Numbered from the stretch's first letter, positions 8,354 through 19,325 are shown. The stretch is 64,000 nucleotides of DNA from Methylophilus sp. 42 (GCF_000384155.1 NZ_KB913031.1:1302001-1366000); one strand, 5' to 3'. Numbers and translations are program-made. Notes: a model not told the origin generated them from the letters alone.

Positions 8354-8458
8354 GGGATGTTTTGCAACCTTTTGACACTCCAAAAGGTGGCTGGGCGATT
8401 AGTCTACACTGTGGCGCGCGTGCTGTTCAACAAAAATATAATGGCTTTTATTGGGCGA

Positions 8459-9838
8459 TTATTGCAGTGGCAGCACGATTTGGATCAGCAGGCCAGAAGC
8501 GGGTACTGGTTTGTTGCTGATGGATAGTTTTCCACCATGTTTTTCAACAATCATGCGGGCGATGGCGAGGCCGAGGCCGGTGCCGCCTGTTTGGCGTGAG
8601 CGGGAATCTTCCAATCTGCGGAATGGTTCCAGTACATTGCTCAGTTCTTGTGGCGGGATGCCGGGACCGTCGTCAGAAATCACGAAAATGACCTGTTTGT
8701 CTTCTGCGTGCAGTGACAGGGCAGGAGTTTGCGCATAGGCAATTGCGTTATTCAGCAAGTTGGTCAGGCAACGCGTTAACAAATGTGCCGAGCCGAGGAT
8801 GGTAATGGACTGTGTGGGCAGGCTGCTGGCGATGGCATGGCCAGCATCTTCAAAGTCATCGCATACGGCGGTTGCCAGCGCGGTCAGATCGACTTTGCTT
8901 TTATGGATGTTTTCACCGCACAGGCGGGCAAAGTCCAGGCCTTCGCGCACCATGGCCTGGGTGGCGGTGAGGTCTTTGATCAAGCCTTGTTTTAACTCCT
9001 GGTCTTTGACTTTTTCCAGGCGCAAACGCAAGCGCGTGAGAGGGGTTTGCAGATCGTGTGCAATCGCACCCAGAATAAAGCCACGCTCCTGAATATGCTT
9101 GAGGATGCTGCGCTGCATTTCGTTAAAGGCTTTGGCAGCATGGCGCACCTCGGTGGAGCCTTCATTTTCAGGCAAAGGTGCGTGCTCAATATTGTGTGCC
9201 AGTTGTAAGGCGGCGTTTGCCAGTTTGCGCAATGGCTGAGTGGCAACAGAAGCCACGGCCCAGATAATGCTGATCAAGCCAAAGAATGCCAGCACAATGG
9301 TGAGCGGGTTGCGTTCATGTGGTGGCCCGGCCGGTGGGCGATGACCGCCGTAGTGCAGTTCGATCAACACAGATGTATTGTCTTCAAGGTGGGTGTAAAC
9401 CGCCAGGCATTGACCATGAGGATGCGGCGGTGGTGCACCAAAGCCGGGCGGTGGTGGCGGTGGGCGGCGCGGGGCGCAATGGCTGGGCTTGGACAGGCTG
9501 ATAAAGTCAGCCACTTCTGGCACCAGCAAGTTGTTGAGGTTGGCTAATTCTGCAGGCAACAGCGGCGCATTTTGCGGCGGTTCTACGCCCAATGTGACAT
9601 GGCTGCCCATACGTTTAAACACGTCCTGAATCTCGGAGCGTTTTTCGGGCACGGTCGCCTCGAGGATGCGGATCATGCTTTCAATGCGGTCGAAGGCGAA
9701 CTGGTCGCGCAGGCGCGTTTCATTTTCGCGTGAGTCGCGTTGCCCCAGCATGCTCACTACCGTCGCGGTGAGCAGAATCCCAATGACGGTAATCAGGAAG
9801 ATACGGACCGACATGGTGCCCAGCAGTTTCTTTATCAT
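8459..9838 (-). CDS. Sensor histidine kinase with His/Pro-rich periplasmic domain
   Basis: This OmpR-class sensor kinase has a first membrane helix at about residues 12-32 and a periplasmic region to about 178. A second helix (about 180-200) is followed by a HAMP segment, the H box AIAHDLQTPLTRLR (His about 262), and then the N box (NLLNNAIAYA), G1 (SDDGPGIP) and G2 (GGTGLGLAI). The periplasmic region carries an unusual HCAPRRPPPPPPGFG stretch followed by PPPHPHG and a second His/Pro patch near 163-176, which could bind metal. It sits 30 bases behind the response regulator, with a Spy-like gene upstream. The ATG at 9838 is preferred to the GTG one codon earlier. Confidence 0.93.
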   Translation of the reverse strand: MIKKLLGTMSVRIFLITVIGILLTATVVSMLGQRDSRENETRLRDQFAFDRIESMIRILEATVPEKRSEIQDVFKRMGSHVTLGVEPPQNAPLLPAELANLNNLLVPEVADFISLSKPSHCAPRRPPPPPPGFGAPPPHPHGQCLAVYTHLEDNTSVLIELHYGGHRPPAGPPHERNPLTIVLAFFGLISIIWAVASVATQPLRKLANAALQLAHNIEHAPLPENEGSTEVRHAAKAFNEMQRSILKHIQERGFILGAIAHDLQTPLTRLRLRLEKVKDQELKQGLIKDLTATQAMVREGLDFARLCGENIHKSKVDLTALATAVCDDFEDAGHAIASSLPTQSITILGSAHLLTRCLTNLLNNAIAYAQTPALSLHAEDKQVIFVISDDGPGIPPQELSNVLEPFRRLEDSRSRQTGGTGLGLAIARMIVEKHGGKLSISNKPVPASGLLIQIVLPLQ

Positions 9839-9870
9839 CACTCTAGTGCTCTTTATAGTCAGGTGCTTTT

Positions 9871-10638
9871 TTATTTAAGATAGCGGACGTCTGCGGTGAG
9901 CAGATAGCCTTCATTACGTAGCGTTTTGATCATGGATGGACTCTTAGTATCCACTTCAAGTTTCTGTCTTAATCTACTGATTTGTAAGTCTATTGATCTA
10001 TCAAATGGGCCTGCTTCTCGGCCATGCATTTCTTCCATCAACTGATCGCGACTCAAGGTGCGGTTGGCGTGCAGCAGCATAAAACGCAAGAACTTGAACT
10101 CGGCATTGGACAGCGGAATACTGGTGTTGCTTTGGTCGATCAAGGTCCGGTTCTGGATATCCAGAGTCCATTCGTTAAAGCCAATAAAGCGCAAAATACC
10201 GCTGTCAGCAGGTTCTTCATGATGCGCCTTGCCAGGGTTTTCTGCATGCATGCGCGAACGGCGGATGACACTGCGGATACGCGATAACAGCTCCAGCGGC
10301 TCAAACGGTTTTGCCACGTAATCGTCAGCACCGGTTTCCAGGCCCATAATCGTATCCAGCGAACTGGTGCGCGCCGTCAGCATAATAATAGGTAGCAAGC
10401 GGTATTTGGGCGATTCACGCAACTCACGACACAGCTCGATCCCGCTGCGTTGCGGCATATTGATATCGAGGATAATGACGTCTGGTAGTTGCCGCTCTAG
10501 CGCTTGCCACATTTGTGCGTGATTGGCTGCCTGATGGGTGATCAGTTGATTGTCTTGCAGAAAATCACACAGCAAATCACGAATCGCATCATCGTCATCT
10601 ACTACCAGTACATGTGTGTCGGGATGGCCGTCAGTCAT
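9871..10638 (-). CDS. Two-component response regulator, OmpR/PhoB family
   Basis: The protein has a receiver domain (acidic DDD near residues 15-17, phosphoacceptor in VIILDINMPQRSG, Lys in YVAKPFEP). A winged-helix DNA-binding domain follows and ends LRNEGYLL. From the ATG at 10638 it is 255 residues, normal for OmpR regulators. A longer in-frame start at 10710 would run through the terminator hairpin of the upstream gene, so it is rejected. It pairs with the kinase directly downstream. With the Spy-like gene next to it, the system resembles CpxR/metal-stress systems, but the target is not known. Confidence 0.93.
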   Translation of the reverse strand: MTDGHPDTHVLVVDDDDAIRDLLCDFLQDNQLITHQAANHAQMWQALERQLPDVIILDINMPQRSGIELCRELRESPKYRLLPIIMLTARTSSLDTIMGLETGADDYVAKPFEPLELLSRIRSVIRRSRMHAENPGKAHHEEPADSGILRFIGFNEWTLDIQNRTLIDQSNTSIPLSNAEFKFLRFMLLHANRTLSRDQLMEEMHGREAGPFDRSIDLQISRLRQKLEVDTKSPSMIKTLRNEGYLLTADVRYLK

Positions 10639-10679
10639 AAACAAAGTCTCGGGCTTACAAGATTGAATATTGGAGCACA

Positions 10680-10704
10680 AAAACCGGCCATTGTGGCCGG
10701 TTTT
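10680..10704 (-). terminator. Rho-independent terminator of the Spy-like gene
   Basis: A perfect 11-bp stem (AAAACCGGCCA / TGGCCGGTTTT) with a 3-base loop is followed on the minus strand by a T run. It lies between the Spy-like gene and the response regulator start, so regulator transcription must start downstream of it or read through. Confidence 0.85.
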
Positions 10705-10725
10705 GCACATTAAATCAGGATGGTT

Positions 10726-11184
10726 TTATTTTTCATGACGTGGACCACCGTGATGTGGTCCTTCATGTTGAGGAAAGGCATTTTCATCAAATGCTTTCTT
10801 CTGGGCATCGTTCAATTGCGCATAAAAAGTACGCACTGCTTTAGCACGTTCAGCCTGACGCGTATCACGCTCTTTGTCCCAGGCTTCCATTTTATCCAGA
10901 CGTTGCAGTGTATTGAGTTTGCTTAACTCGGCTACATCCGGATGCTCAGCTTTGTCTTGTGGCTTGATTTGCGCCTGATAGTTTTTCCAGGCGTTTTCCT
11001 GGACACTGGTCAGTTGCAAAATGGTGTGCAATTTTTCCTGGTGCTTTTCAAAATGCTCCAGGCGGTGTTCCTGCCAGTTGGTTTTGTCAAATTTACCTTT
11101 GTCGCAACCATGGCCGGGTTCGGCAAAGGCAGTGCCGCACACCAAAACCAGAAGACCTGCGAATGCCAGTTTTTTCAGTTTCAT
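10726..11184 (-). CDS. Spy/CpxP-like periplasmic protein (LTxxQ family)
   Basis: This is a 152-residue exported protein with signal peptide KKLAFAGLLVLVCGTAFA. The mature part is helical and charged with two LTxxQ-type motifs (LTSVQ near residue 60 and LNDAQ near 128). That is the hallmark of Spy/CpxP, periplasmic chaperones or stress sensors. The C-terminus is His-rich (FPQHEGPHHGGPRHEK), suggesting metal binding. The start at 11184 has an AAAGGA site 8 bases upstream; a longer form starting 6 codons earlier is less likely. It is transcribed ahead of the adjacent two-component system and is a plausible target of it. Confidence 0.85.
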   Translation of the reverse strand: MKLKKLAFAGLLVLVCGTAFAEPGHGCDKGKFDKTNWQEHRLEHFEKHQEKLHTILQLTSVQENAWKNYQAQIKPQDKAEHPDVAELSKLNTLQRLDKMEAWDKERDTRQAERAKAVRTFYAQLNDAQKKAFDENAFPQHEGPHHGGPRHEK

Positions 11185-11229
11185 GATGTATCCTTTAATC
11201 ATTATTGCGAAATTGCAATGTTGACATTA

Positions 11230-11254
11230 AAACACCCGAATGTATCGGGTGTTT
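11230..11254 (-). terminator. Terminator downstream of ybiT
   Basis: A 10-bp perfect stem (AAACACCCGA / TCGGGTGTTT) with a 5-base loop, followed on the minus strand by TTTTAA. It lies between the ybiT stop and the Spy-like gene. Confidence 0.75.
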
Positions 11255-11291
11255 GTCTGATGAAACTGGCTATGTAACAGAGTGTATCTGC

Positions 11292-12887
11292 TTATTCGAT
11301 GCCCTGGCTGGCGAGGTAATCCTCATAGTTGCCAGTAAAGTCGACAATGCCGTTAGCTTTGATTTCGATAATACGGGTGGCAATCGAGCTGACGAATTCA
11401 CGGTCATGGCTGACAAAGAATAAGGTACCTTTGTATTTATCCAGCGCAGTGTTCAGCGCTTCGATCGATTCCATGTCCATGTGGTTTGTTGGCTCATCCA
11501 TGAGTAACACATTGGTTTTTGCCAGCATCAGTTTGCCATACAGCATGCGGCCTTTTTCACCACCAGAAAGCACTTTAACTGACTTTCTGGTCGCTTCGGT
11601 CGGGAACAGCAAACGGCCGAGCATACTACGTACGGTGTTGTCGTCATCGCCTTGTTGACGCTGCGCGGTCATCCATTCAAACAGGTCTTCGCCTTTTTCG
11701 AATTCGTATTCATGGTCTTGCGCAAAGTAGCCCAGCTTGGCTTTTTCTGCCCATTTGACTTCACCGTGTTTAGGTGCGAGATCACCGGCCAGACAACGCA
11801 GGAACGTGGTTTTACCGATACCGTTTTCACCAATGATGGCGACTTTTTCACCGGCTTCAAACATCAGTTCTATATCGTTGAATAAGGTCTTGTCAAAGCC
11901 ATGGCTGAGTTTTTTGAGTTCCACGGCATTGCGGTGCAATTTTTCCCTGTCGTCAAATTCAAAGCGGATAAACGGATATTGGCGACTGGAAGGCTTGAAT
12001 TCTTCCACCTTGATTTTATCAATCTGCTTGGCACGGCTGGTCGCTTGTTTGGCTTTAGAAGCGTTAGCCGAGAAGCGGCGCACAAAGTCCTGCAAGTCGG
12101 CAATTTGCTGTTTGGCTTTGGCGTTGTCTTTGGCTTGCTGGTTACGTGCGGCAATGCTGGCTTCCATGTAATCATCGTAGTTGCCAGGGTAAGAGGTGAT
12201 TTTGCCGTAATCCATATCGCAGGTATGCGTACATACCTGGTTTAAGAAATGGCGGTCATGCGAAATGATGACCATGGTGCAGTCACGATTATTGACCACG
12301 TCTTCCAGCCAGCGGATGGTGTTGATATCCAGGTTGTTGGTCGGTTCATCCAGCAGTAATACGTCTGGATTAGCAAACAGCGCTTGTACCAGCAATACAC
12401 GTAGCTTCCAGCCTGGTGCAACTGCACTCATCGGGCCGGTATGTTGTTCCAGCGGAATGCCTACGCCCAGCAGCAATTCGCCCGCACGCGCTTCGGCGGT
12501 ATAGCCGTCGTACTCGGCAAACACACCTTCCAGCTCAGCCGCACGCATATAGTCGTCTTCCGTGGCTTCGAGGTTGGCATAAATGGCGTCACGCTCCTGC
12601 ATGGCCTTCCACATTTGTTCGTGGCCCATCATCACTACGTCCAGCACGCGCTGGTCTTCGTAGGCGAATTGATCCTGTTTCAAGAACGCCATGCGCTCAT
12701 TGGGGTCCAGGCTGACGTTGCCGCTGGTTGGCTCCAGCACGCCGGCCAGAATTTTCATGAAGGTGGATTTACCGCAGCCGTTGGCGCCAATCAGGCCATA
12801 ACGATTGCCGTCGCCAAATTTGACAGAGACATTTTCAAACAGCGGCTTGGAGCCAAACTGCATGGTGATATTGTTTGCAATTAACAT
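11292..12887 (-). CDS. ybiT: ABC-F family ATPase YbiT-like
   Basis: This soluble ABC-F protein of about 530 residues has two ATPase domains and a central linker (about residues 240-310). The first Walker A is GANGCGKST, with a degenerate signature [11 protein letters not shown] and Walker [12 protein letters not shown]. The second domain has [17 protein letters not shown] and [11 protein letters not shown]. The atypical first signature and the ending [12 protein letters not shown] match the E. coli YbiT subgroup closely. ABC-F proteins bind the ribosomal E site and regulate or rescue translation. ATG 12887 is preferred; two codons upstream is only a TTG. Confidence 0.93.
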   Translation of the reverse strand: MLIANNITMQFGSKPLFENVSVKFGDGNRYGLIGANGCGKSTFMKILAGVLEPTSGNVSLDPNERMAFLKQDQFAYEDQRVLDVVMMGHEQMWKAMQERDAIYANLEATEDDYMRAAELEGVFAEYDGYTAEARAGELLLGVGIPLEQHTGPMSAVAPGWKLRVLLVQALFANPDVLLLDEPTNNLDINTIRWLEDVVNNRDCTMVIISHDRHFLNQVCTHTCDMDYGKITSYPGNYDDYMEASIAARNQQAKDNAKAKQQIADLQDFVRRFSANASKAKQATSRAKQIDKIKVEEFKPSSRQYPFIRFEFDDREKLHRNAVELKKLSHGFDKTLFNDIELMFEAGEKVAIIGENGIGKTTFLRCLAGDLAPKHGEVKWAEKAKLGYFAQDHEYEFEKGEDLFEWMTAQRQQGDDDNTVRSMLGRLLFPTEATRKSVKVLSGGEKGRMLYGKLMLAKTNVLLMDEPTNHMDMESIEALNTALDKYKGTLFFVSHDREFVSSIATRIIEIKANGIVDFTGNYEDYLASQGIE

Positions 12888-12978
12888 GAACAACTTTCAA
12901 AAAGTTTTGCCGCGGTTGAATGCGGATAAATAAATGCTTCAAAAATACAGGGCACGCAAACTGCGGCGTGCCGGTGTT

Positions 12979-13581
12979 TTAAAATGTGTTGTAGATGACG
13001 ACTTCATCCATAGGCAACTGGCCACCACGTGCTTTGGCTTCTTCCATCGCTTTGCCGACGACGACAAACATCACTGGCACATGGTCAGCAGGCAGGTTGA
13101 TCAGCTTAGCCACAGCGTCAAAATCAAAGCCATCCATCGGGCAGGTGTCATAGCCCATTTCCTTGGCTGCCAGCATCAGCGTCATGGCGGCCATACCGCC
13201 TGAGCGCATGCCTTCATCGCGTTCTGCCTGCGTGTGATCAGTGTAATAGTCGTGAATTGCCTTCACCAGGTAGTCGCTTACTTGTTGCGGCGCATTGACC
13301 CAATAGCGCGCCGGGTCTTTCGCCCAGGCTTTGAGGTCTGCCGTCAGGACAACCAGCAACGAGGCATCAGTCACTTGTGCCTGGTTCCAGCTCACTGCGC
13401 GGATTTGATGACGTAACACCGGATCAGTCACCACCACAAACCGCCAGTGCTGAATGTTGAAAGCAGTCGGCGACAGCATGGCCAGCGAGAACAGTTGCTG
13501 GATTTCCGCTTCTGTCATCCGGTGGGTAGGATCGTAAGCTTTGATCGAGCGACGTTCCTGGATGGCTTGTGATACGTTCAT
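12979..13581 (-). CDS. Nitroreductase-family FMN oxidoreductase
   Basis: A 200-residue flavoprotein of the NfsB/nitroreductase fold. The N-terminal RRSIKAYDP matches the phosphate-binding RRSxRxF region, followed by SPTAFNIQHWRFVVV. A central AAMTLMLAAKEMGYDTCPMDGFD segment contributes to the dimer flavin site. Such enzymes reduce quinones or nitro compounds with NAD(P)H; the real substrate is unknown. The Gre-like gene lies 9 bases upstream on the same strand, so the two are probably one operon. Confidence 0.88.
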   Translation of the reverse strand: MNVSQAIQERRSIKAYDPTHRMTEAEIQQLFSLAMLSPTAFNIQHWRFVVVTDPVLRHQIRAVSWNQAQVTDASLLVVLTADLKAWAKDPARYWVNAPQQVSDYLVKAIHDYYTDHTQAERDEGMRSGGMAAMTLMLAAKEMGYDTCPMDGFDFDAVAKLINLPADHVPVMFVVVGKAMEEAKARGGQLPMDEVVIYNTF

Positions 13582-13590
13582 GATGTGTGT

Positions 13591-14091
13591 TTATTCATAC
13601 TCAATAGTTAAAATATCCAGCTGCAAAGGGCCGGCCGGACGTTGCCAAACGGTGCTGTCACCAGCTTTGCGACCCAGTAGCGCTTTGGCTACTGGCGACA
13701 CGTAACTGACTTTTTGCCGCGCAATATCTGCCTCATCTTCGCCGACGATCTGGAAAACGGATTGTTCGCCGGTTTCATCTTCTACCAGCACTTTGGCACC
13801 AAATAATACGGTGTGCCGTGGTTGCTGCGCGGGATCTACCAATTGCGCAGATTCCAGTCTGGCTAAAAAGTAGCGCAGATCGCGGTCAATTTCAGCCAGC
13901 TTTTGCTGGGCGCTTGGGTCTTCTTTGCGGGCAACATATTGGTTGCGTGCTGTTTCCAGTGTTTTGACCGTGTGCTGTAATGTTTGCAAACCTTCTGGCG
14001 TGACATAGTTAGCATGCGGGCTCAGCGGGCGCTCCGGTAAATTCGTCCCCGCCAGTTCCAGATCATCTTCTTTGACAAAACCGCGACTCAT
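13591..14091 (-). CDS. GreA/GreB-family transcription factor with degenerate coiled-coil tip
   Basis: This 166-residue protein matches Gre factors. It starts MSRGFVKEDD, then has YVTPEGLQTL, a coiled coil (about residues 35-82) and a C-terminal FKBP-like globular domain (FGAKVLVEDETGE...YVSPVAKALLGRKAGDSTVW). In GreA and GreB the coiled-coil tip carries GD(L)SENA(D/E)Y, whose acidic residues hold the catalytic magnesium in RNA polymerase. Here that position reads VARKEDPSAQQKLAEIDRD, with no SENAEY motif. It may therefore bind the polymerase secondary channel without stimulating RNA cleavage. Membership is confident; the function is open. Confidence 0.85.
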   Translation of the reverse strand: MSRGFVKEDDLELAGTNLPERPLSPHANYVTPEGLQTLQHTVKTLETARNQYVARKEDPSAQQKLAEIDRDLRYFLARLESAQLVDPAQQPRHTVLFGAKVLVEDETGEQSVFQIVGEDEADIARQKVSYVSPVAKALLGRKAGDSTVWQRPAGPLQLDILTIEYE

Positions 14092-14124
14092 GCTGTCTGT
14101 TGTATCACCTAAAAGTTACAACGC

Positions 14125-15144
14125 TTAGAAGTACGTCAGCCCCAGCGCAGCCCGCACTTCACTCATGGTGTTTGCCGCGACTTCGCGTGCCTGTTCGGTG
14201 CCTTCACGCAGCAATTGCAAAATGTAGCCCTTGTCATTTGCCAGTTCGGCGCGACGGCTGCGAATCGGTTCCAGCATTTCCTGCAACACGGCTTCGAGGC
14301 GTTTTTTAACGATGCTGTCTGCCAGGCCGCCACGTGTATAGTGTGCTTTGAGCTCAGCGACGGCGGCTTTGTCAGTATCAAACGCATCCAGGTAGGTGAA
14401 AGCGATATTGCCTTCAACATGGCCTGGGTCTTCAATCTTCAAATGCAGCGGATCAGTGTAAACGCGCTTCACTGCCTTAGTCACTTCGTCAGCCGTCGCG
14501 CCCAGGTTAATCACGTTACCCAGTGATTTGCTCATTTTGGCCTTGCCATCAATGCCAGGCAAGCGGCCAAGCTCTGGCACCAGCGCTTTGGTTTCAACCA
14601 GGATTTCCTGCTTGGTGCTGGCGTTTTTATAGGTACGGTTAAAGCGGCGCACGATCTCGTTGGTTTGCTCAATCATCGGGATCTGGTCTTCACCCACTGG
14701 CACCAGCGTGGCTTTAAAGGCGGTAATGTCCGCGGCCTGGCTGACAGGGTAAGTGAGGAAACCCGCCGGAATATCACGTTCAAAATCACGCAGGCGAATT
14801 TCTTCTTTCACCGTCGGGTTACGCTCCAGTCGCGCCACTGTGACTAAGTTCAGGTAATAAAACGCCAGCTCAGTCAGTTCAGGCACTTGTGACTGGATAA
14901 AAATGGTCGACAGCTTAGGATCTATGCCGACGGCCAGGTAATCCAGCGCCACTTCCACCACATTGCGATGCACTTTATCGATGTCATCCATATTGTCGGT
15001 CAGCGCCTGTGCGTCGGCCAGCATCACATATTGCTTGTATTCATGCTGGTATTTGACGCGGTTGCGCAAGCTGCCAACAAAATGCCCCAGGTGCAATGGG
15101 CCAGTCGGGCGATCGCCAGTCAGGATAATGGATTGTTTGCTCAT
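14125..15144 (-). CDS. trpS: Tryptophanyl-tRNA synthetase
   Basis: A class I aminoacyl-tRNA synthetase of 339 residues that charges tRNA-Trp. The HIGH-type motif is [11 protein letters not shown] (near residue 17) and the KMSKS loop is KMSKSLGN (near 203). It shows the longer insertion form in which [10 protein letters not shown] follows the NPT segment. It lies between guaA and the Gre-like gene on the minus strand. No leader peptide or T-box was seen upstream. Confidence 0.96.
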   Translation of the reverse strand: MSKQSIILTGDRPTGPLHLGHFVGSLRNRVKYQHEYKQYVMLADAQALTDNMDDIDKVHRNVVEVALDYLAVGIDPKLSTIFIQSQVPELTELAFYYLNLVTVARLERNPTVKEEIRLRDFERDIPAGFLTYPVSQAADITAFKATLVPVGEDQIPMIEQTNEIVRRFNRTYKNASTKQEILVETKALVPELGRLPGIDGKAKMSKSLGNVINLGATADEVTKAVKRVYTDPLHLKIEDPGHVEGNIAFTYLDAFDTDKAAVAELKAHYTRGGLADSIVKKRLEAVLQEMLEPIRSRRAELANDKGYILQLLREGTEQAREVAANTMSEVRAALGLTYF

Positions 15145-15188
15145 CGTATTGTGCTCTAATCGGTCTGAGATTGGTTAGTGAATGAAGG

Positions 15189-16796
15189 CTATTCCCACTC
15201 GATGGTGGCAGGCGGTTTGCCGGAAATGTCGTACACCACGCGGTTAATGCCGCGCACTTCGTTAATGATGCGGTTGGAGACTTTGCCCAGCAAGCTATAC
15301 GGCAACTCTGCCCAGTGCGCGGTCATAAAGTCGCTGGTGACGACGGCGCGCAACGCGACCACATAGTCATAGGTGCGGCCATCGCCCATCACGCCGACTG
15401 ACTTCACCGGCAAGAACACGGTAAATGCCTGGCTGGTGAGGTCGTACCAGGTTTTACCTGTGGCAGCGTCTACAGTGTTGCGCAGCTCTTCAATAAAGAT
15501 AGCATCTGCGCGTTGCAGCAATAAGGCAAATTCGCTTTTCACTTCACCTAGAATACGTACACCCAGGCCTGGGCCTGGGAACGGGTGGCGATAGACCATG
15601 TCGCGCGGTAAGCCGAGTGCGACGCCGAGTTCGCGTACTTCGTCCTTAAATAGGTCGCGCAATGGCTCCAGCAGTTTCAGGCCCAATTGTTCAGGCAAGC
15701 CGCCGACGTTGTGGTGGCTCTTGATGGTGACTGCTTTTTTCGATTTGGCGCCACCGGATTCAATCACATCCGGGTAAATCGTGCCTTGCGCCAGGAAAGT
15801 CGCGCCTTTGTGGCCAGCGCCGCTGGCTTTGAGTTTGGCTGCTTCGGCTTTAAATACTTCCACAAACTCGGCACCGATGATTTTACGTTTGGCTTCCGGG
15901 TCACTGACACCAGCCAGTTTACCCATAAATTGCTCAGTAGCGTCAACGCGGATCACATTGGCATGCAGGCGGCCAGCGAACATTTCCATCACCATATCGC
16001 CTTCATTCAGGCGTAACAGGCCGTGGTCAACAAACACGCAGGTCAGCTGGTCGCCAATCGCGCGATGAATCAAGGCGGCCGCGACGGAGGAGTCAACGCC
16101 GCCGGACAAGCCTAAAATGACTTCTTCGTCACCGACCTGGGCCTTGATTTTTGCCACCGCTTCGCTGATGTAGTCACCCATAATCCAGTCTGGTTTCGCT
16201 GCACAGATATCCAGTACAAAGCGCTCCAGCATGGCCTGGCCTTGTTTGGTGTGTGTGACTTCAGGGTGGAATTGCACGGCGTAGAAACGGCGGTCTTCAT
16301 CGGCCATGGCAGCAATCGGCGTCGTGTCGTTGCTGGCGATGACTTTAAAGCCTGCTGGCAGCTCGGTGACTTTGTCACCGTGACTCATCCAGACGTCAAT
16401 CAGGCCATGGCCTTCTGCGTTGGTGGCATCCTGAATATCGCGGAACAGGGCAGAGTGGCCGCGTGCGCGCACCTGCGCATAGCCAAACTCACGCTTGGTG
16501 CCTGCTTCTACCTTGCCACCCAGTTGTTGTGCCATGGTTTGCATGCCGTAGCAAATGCCCATCACCGGCACGCCCAGTTCAAATACCGCTTGCGGTGCCT
16601 TGTCGGTTTCTTCTTCATACACGCTGGCATGGCTGCCGCTGAGGATAATGCCGTCGGCATCGAAGTTTCTGACAAACTCGTCAGACACATCGCAAGGGTG
16701 GATTTCGCAATACACATGTGCTTCGCGCACGCGGCGGGCGATGAGCTGGGTAACTTGTGAACCGAAGTCTAGAATGAGGATTTTTGAGTGAGACAT
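15189..16796 (-). CDS. guaA: GMP synthase (glutamine-hydrolysing)
   Basis: GuaA converts XMP to GMP using glutamine and ATP. It has an N-terminal class I glutamine amidotransferase with the catalytic Cys in [15 protein letters not shown] and the His/Glu of QFHPEVTHT. An ATP pyrophosphatase domain follows with the PP-loop [11 protein letters not shown], then the C-terminal dimerisation domain ending [11 protein letters not shown] 16796 gives 535 residues with the usual start ([14 protein letters not shown]). The longer frame start at 16826 would begin inside a long inverted repeat and is rejected. guaB lies upstream on the same strand, a standard guaBA order. Confidence 0.97.
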   Translation of the reverse strand: MSHSKILILDFGSQVTQLIARRVREAHVYCEIHPCDVSDEFVRNFDADGIILSGSHASVYEEETDKAPQAVFELGVPVMGICYGMQTMAQQLGGKVEAGTKREFGYAQVRARGHSALFRDIQDATNAEGHGLIDVWMSHGDKVTELPAGFKVIASNDTTPIAAMADEDRRFYAVQFHPEVTHTKQGQAMLERFVLDICAAKPDWIMGDYISEAVAKIKAQVGDEEVILGLSGGVDSSVAAALIHRAIGDQLTCVFVDHGLLRLNEGDMVMEMFAGRLHANVIRVDATEQFMGKLAGVSDPEAKRKIIGAEFVEVFKAEAAKLKASGAGHKGATFLAQGTIYPDVIESGGAKSKKAVTIKSHHNVGGLPEQLGLKLLEPLRDLFKDEVRELGVALGLPRDMVYRHPFPGPGLGVRILGEVKSEFALLLQRADAIFIEELRNTVDAATGKTWYDLTSQAFTVFLPVKSVGVMGDGRTYDYVVALRAVVTSDFMTAHWAELPYSLLGKVSNRIINEVRGINRVVYDISGKPPATIEWE

Positions 16797-16802
16797 TTTT
16801 TT

Positions 16803-16874
16803 AGCCACAGAGTGCACAGAGGACACAGAGGGTTGAGAGAAAAAATCTCTGTGTCCTCTGTGTCCTCTGTGGCT
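16803..16874. repeat. Long inverted repeat between guaB and guaA
   Basis: Two 28-base arms (16803-16830 and 16847-16874) are inverted copies with two mismatches, separated by 16 bases. Each arm is itself built from iterated CACAGAGGA units starting AGCCACAGAG. Transcribed, it would form a very stable hairpin immediately before the guaA start codon. It resembles dispersed palindromic REP-type repeats. Confidence 0.85.
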
Positions 16875-16897
16875 GGTTTAATAATGGTCAGTGAGAC

Positions 16898-18367
<1,470 letters not shown>

Positions 18368-18383
18368 TTATCTCCAAAATATA

Positions 18384-18412
18384 ATTATACCGATTTCGTT
18401 TTGCCTTGACAA
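18384..18412 (-). promoter_or_regulatory. Sigma-70 promoter of guaB
   Basis: On the minus strand, TTGTCA (18412-18407) and TATAAT (18389-18384) are separated by exactly 17 bases. Transcription would start near 18377, leaving a leader of about 20 bases before the guaB ATG. Confidence 0.75.
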
Positions 18413-18499
18413 AGCGTTTTGCATTTTTTGCCGGGATGCTGGTAGTGTTTGGCATGGTTTGTGCATGGATGTTTTTTAATTAAGAGCAGGGCGTGAGTG

Positions 18500-18982
18500 A
18501 TGAAGATGATGTTGAAACTGATTTTGGCAGGATGTCTGCTGTGCAGCTGGCAGGCCAGCGCTGAAATCTATAAATGGCGCGATGAAAAAGGCGTGATGAA
18601 TTATTCTGACGTGCCACCACAGGCAGGGGCCAATAGTACGCAAAAAATCAAGGCCGCCACGGTGCCTAATGATATTCCGCTGACGCGCTCGGATGCTTAT
18701 CAGCGCGAAGAAGGCGCGTCCAGCAGCAAAAGATCACTTGATAACCGTGAGGCTGCCGGTAATGGGCAGTCAGCCGAAGCTGAGGCGCTTAAAGCCATGC
18801 AAGAGCGCTTGAAGGCACAGAACTGTGCTGCCGCAAGGTCTAACTACCGTAACTATGCCGTTGGCGGCCGCATGCAAAATGTCAATGAAAATGGCCAGAA
18901 AGAGTATCTGACGGATGATCAAATCAGGGAAGGCCAGGCCAGGGCGCAGCAGGAAATTGACGAAAATTGTCCAGTTGAGTAA
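18500..18982 (+). CDS. DUF4124-domain secreted protein
   Basis: This is a 160-residue exported protein. After the signal peptide (LKLILAGCLLCSWQASA) comes the DUF4124 motif AEIYKWRDEKGVMNYSDVPP, which typically folds as a small beta domain at the start of periplasmic proteins in proteobacteria. The rest is polar and helical with two cysteines. Function unknown. The ATG at 18500 is preferred to the GTG one codon before. It is divergent from guaB and converges with rnfH, with a hairpin in between. Confidence 0.8.
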   Translation: MKMMLKLILAGCLLCSWQASAEIYKWRDEKGVMNYSDVPPQAGANSTQKIKAATVPNDIPLTRSDAYQREEGASSSKRSLDNREAAGNGQSAEAEALKAMQERLKAQNCAAARSNYRNYAVGGRMQNVNENGQKEYLTDDQIREGQARAQQEIDENCPVE

Positions 18983-18984
18983 CC

Positions 18985-19000
18985 AAAAGCGTTCGCTTTT
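18985..19000. terminator. Short hairpin between DUF4124 gene and rnfH
   Basis: AAAAGCGTTCGCTTTT forms a 6-bp stem with a GTTC loop and flanking A/T runs, located between convergent genes. It is a weak bidirectional terminator candidate. Confidence 0.5.
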
Positions 19001-19017
19001 ATTCAAAGCTGGCGTTT

Positions 19018-19320
19018 TTACTTCCCATTTTTGGCAGCTGCGCGTAGCCTGCGCGCTTCTTTAGGATTCGCCAGCAATGGTCGGTAAATCTCTACCCGGT
19101 CCATGGCTTTCAGTATCGTCCCGTGTTCTGTCTTCTTGCCAAAAATGCCCAGCACTAAGTGATCCAGCGAAATATCAGGGTATTGCTGTGCAATGCCTGA
19201 TTGGATAACGGCTTCCAGTGCAGTCGTGCCCGGGCTCACTGTCAATGCAATAATCGTTTGCGTCTGCGGTAAGGCGTAGGCAACTTCCACAGTCATCATC
19301 TCGGCTTGCGTGTTTGGCAT
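19018..19320 (-). CDS. rnfH: RnfH/RatB-family ubiquitin-fold protein
   Basis: A 100-residue protein of the RnfH (UPF0125) family with a ubiquitin-like beta-grasp fold. Visible features are VEVAYALPQTQTIIALTV, the LGIFGKKTEHGTILKAMDRVE core and IYRPLLANPKEARRLRA, a strong family signature. Its cellular role is not settled. It lies 5 bases behind ratA, the same pair as yfjG-yfjF in E. coli, and is divergent from smpB as there. Confidence 0.9.
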   Translation of the reverse strand: MPNTQAEMMTVEVAYALPQTQTIIALTVSPGTTALEAVIQSGIAQQYPDISLDHLVLGIFGKKTEHGTILKAMDRVEIYRPLLANPKEARRLRAAAKNGK

Positions 19321-19325
19321 TCGTG

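Noticed and set aside
16797-16826. A guaA start ten codons further upstream
   Set aside because: It would start within the arm of the long inverted repeat; family alignment favours [12 protein letters not shown] at 16796.
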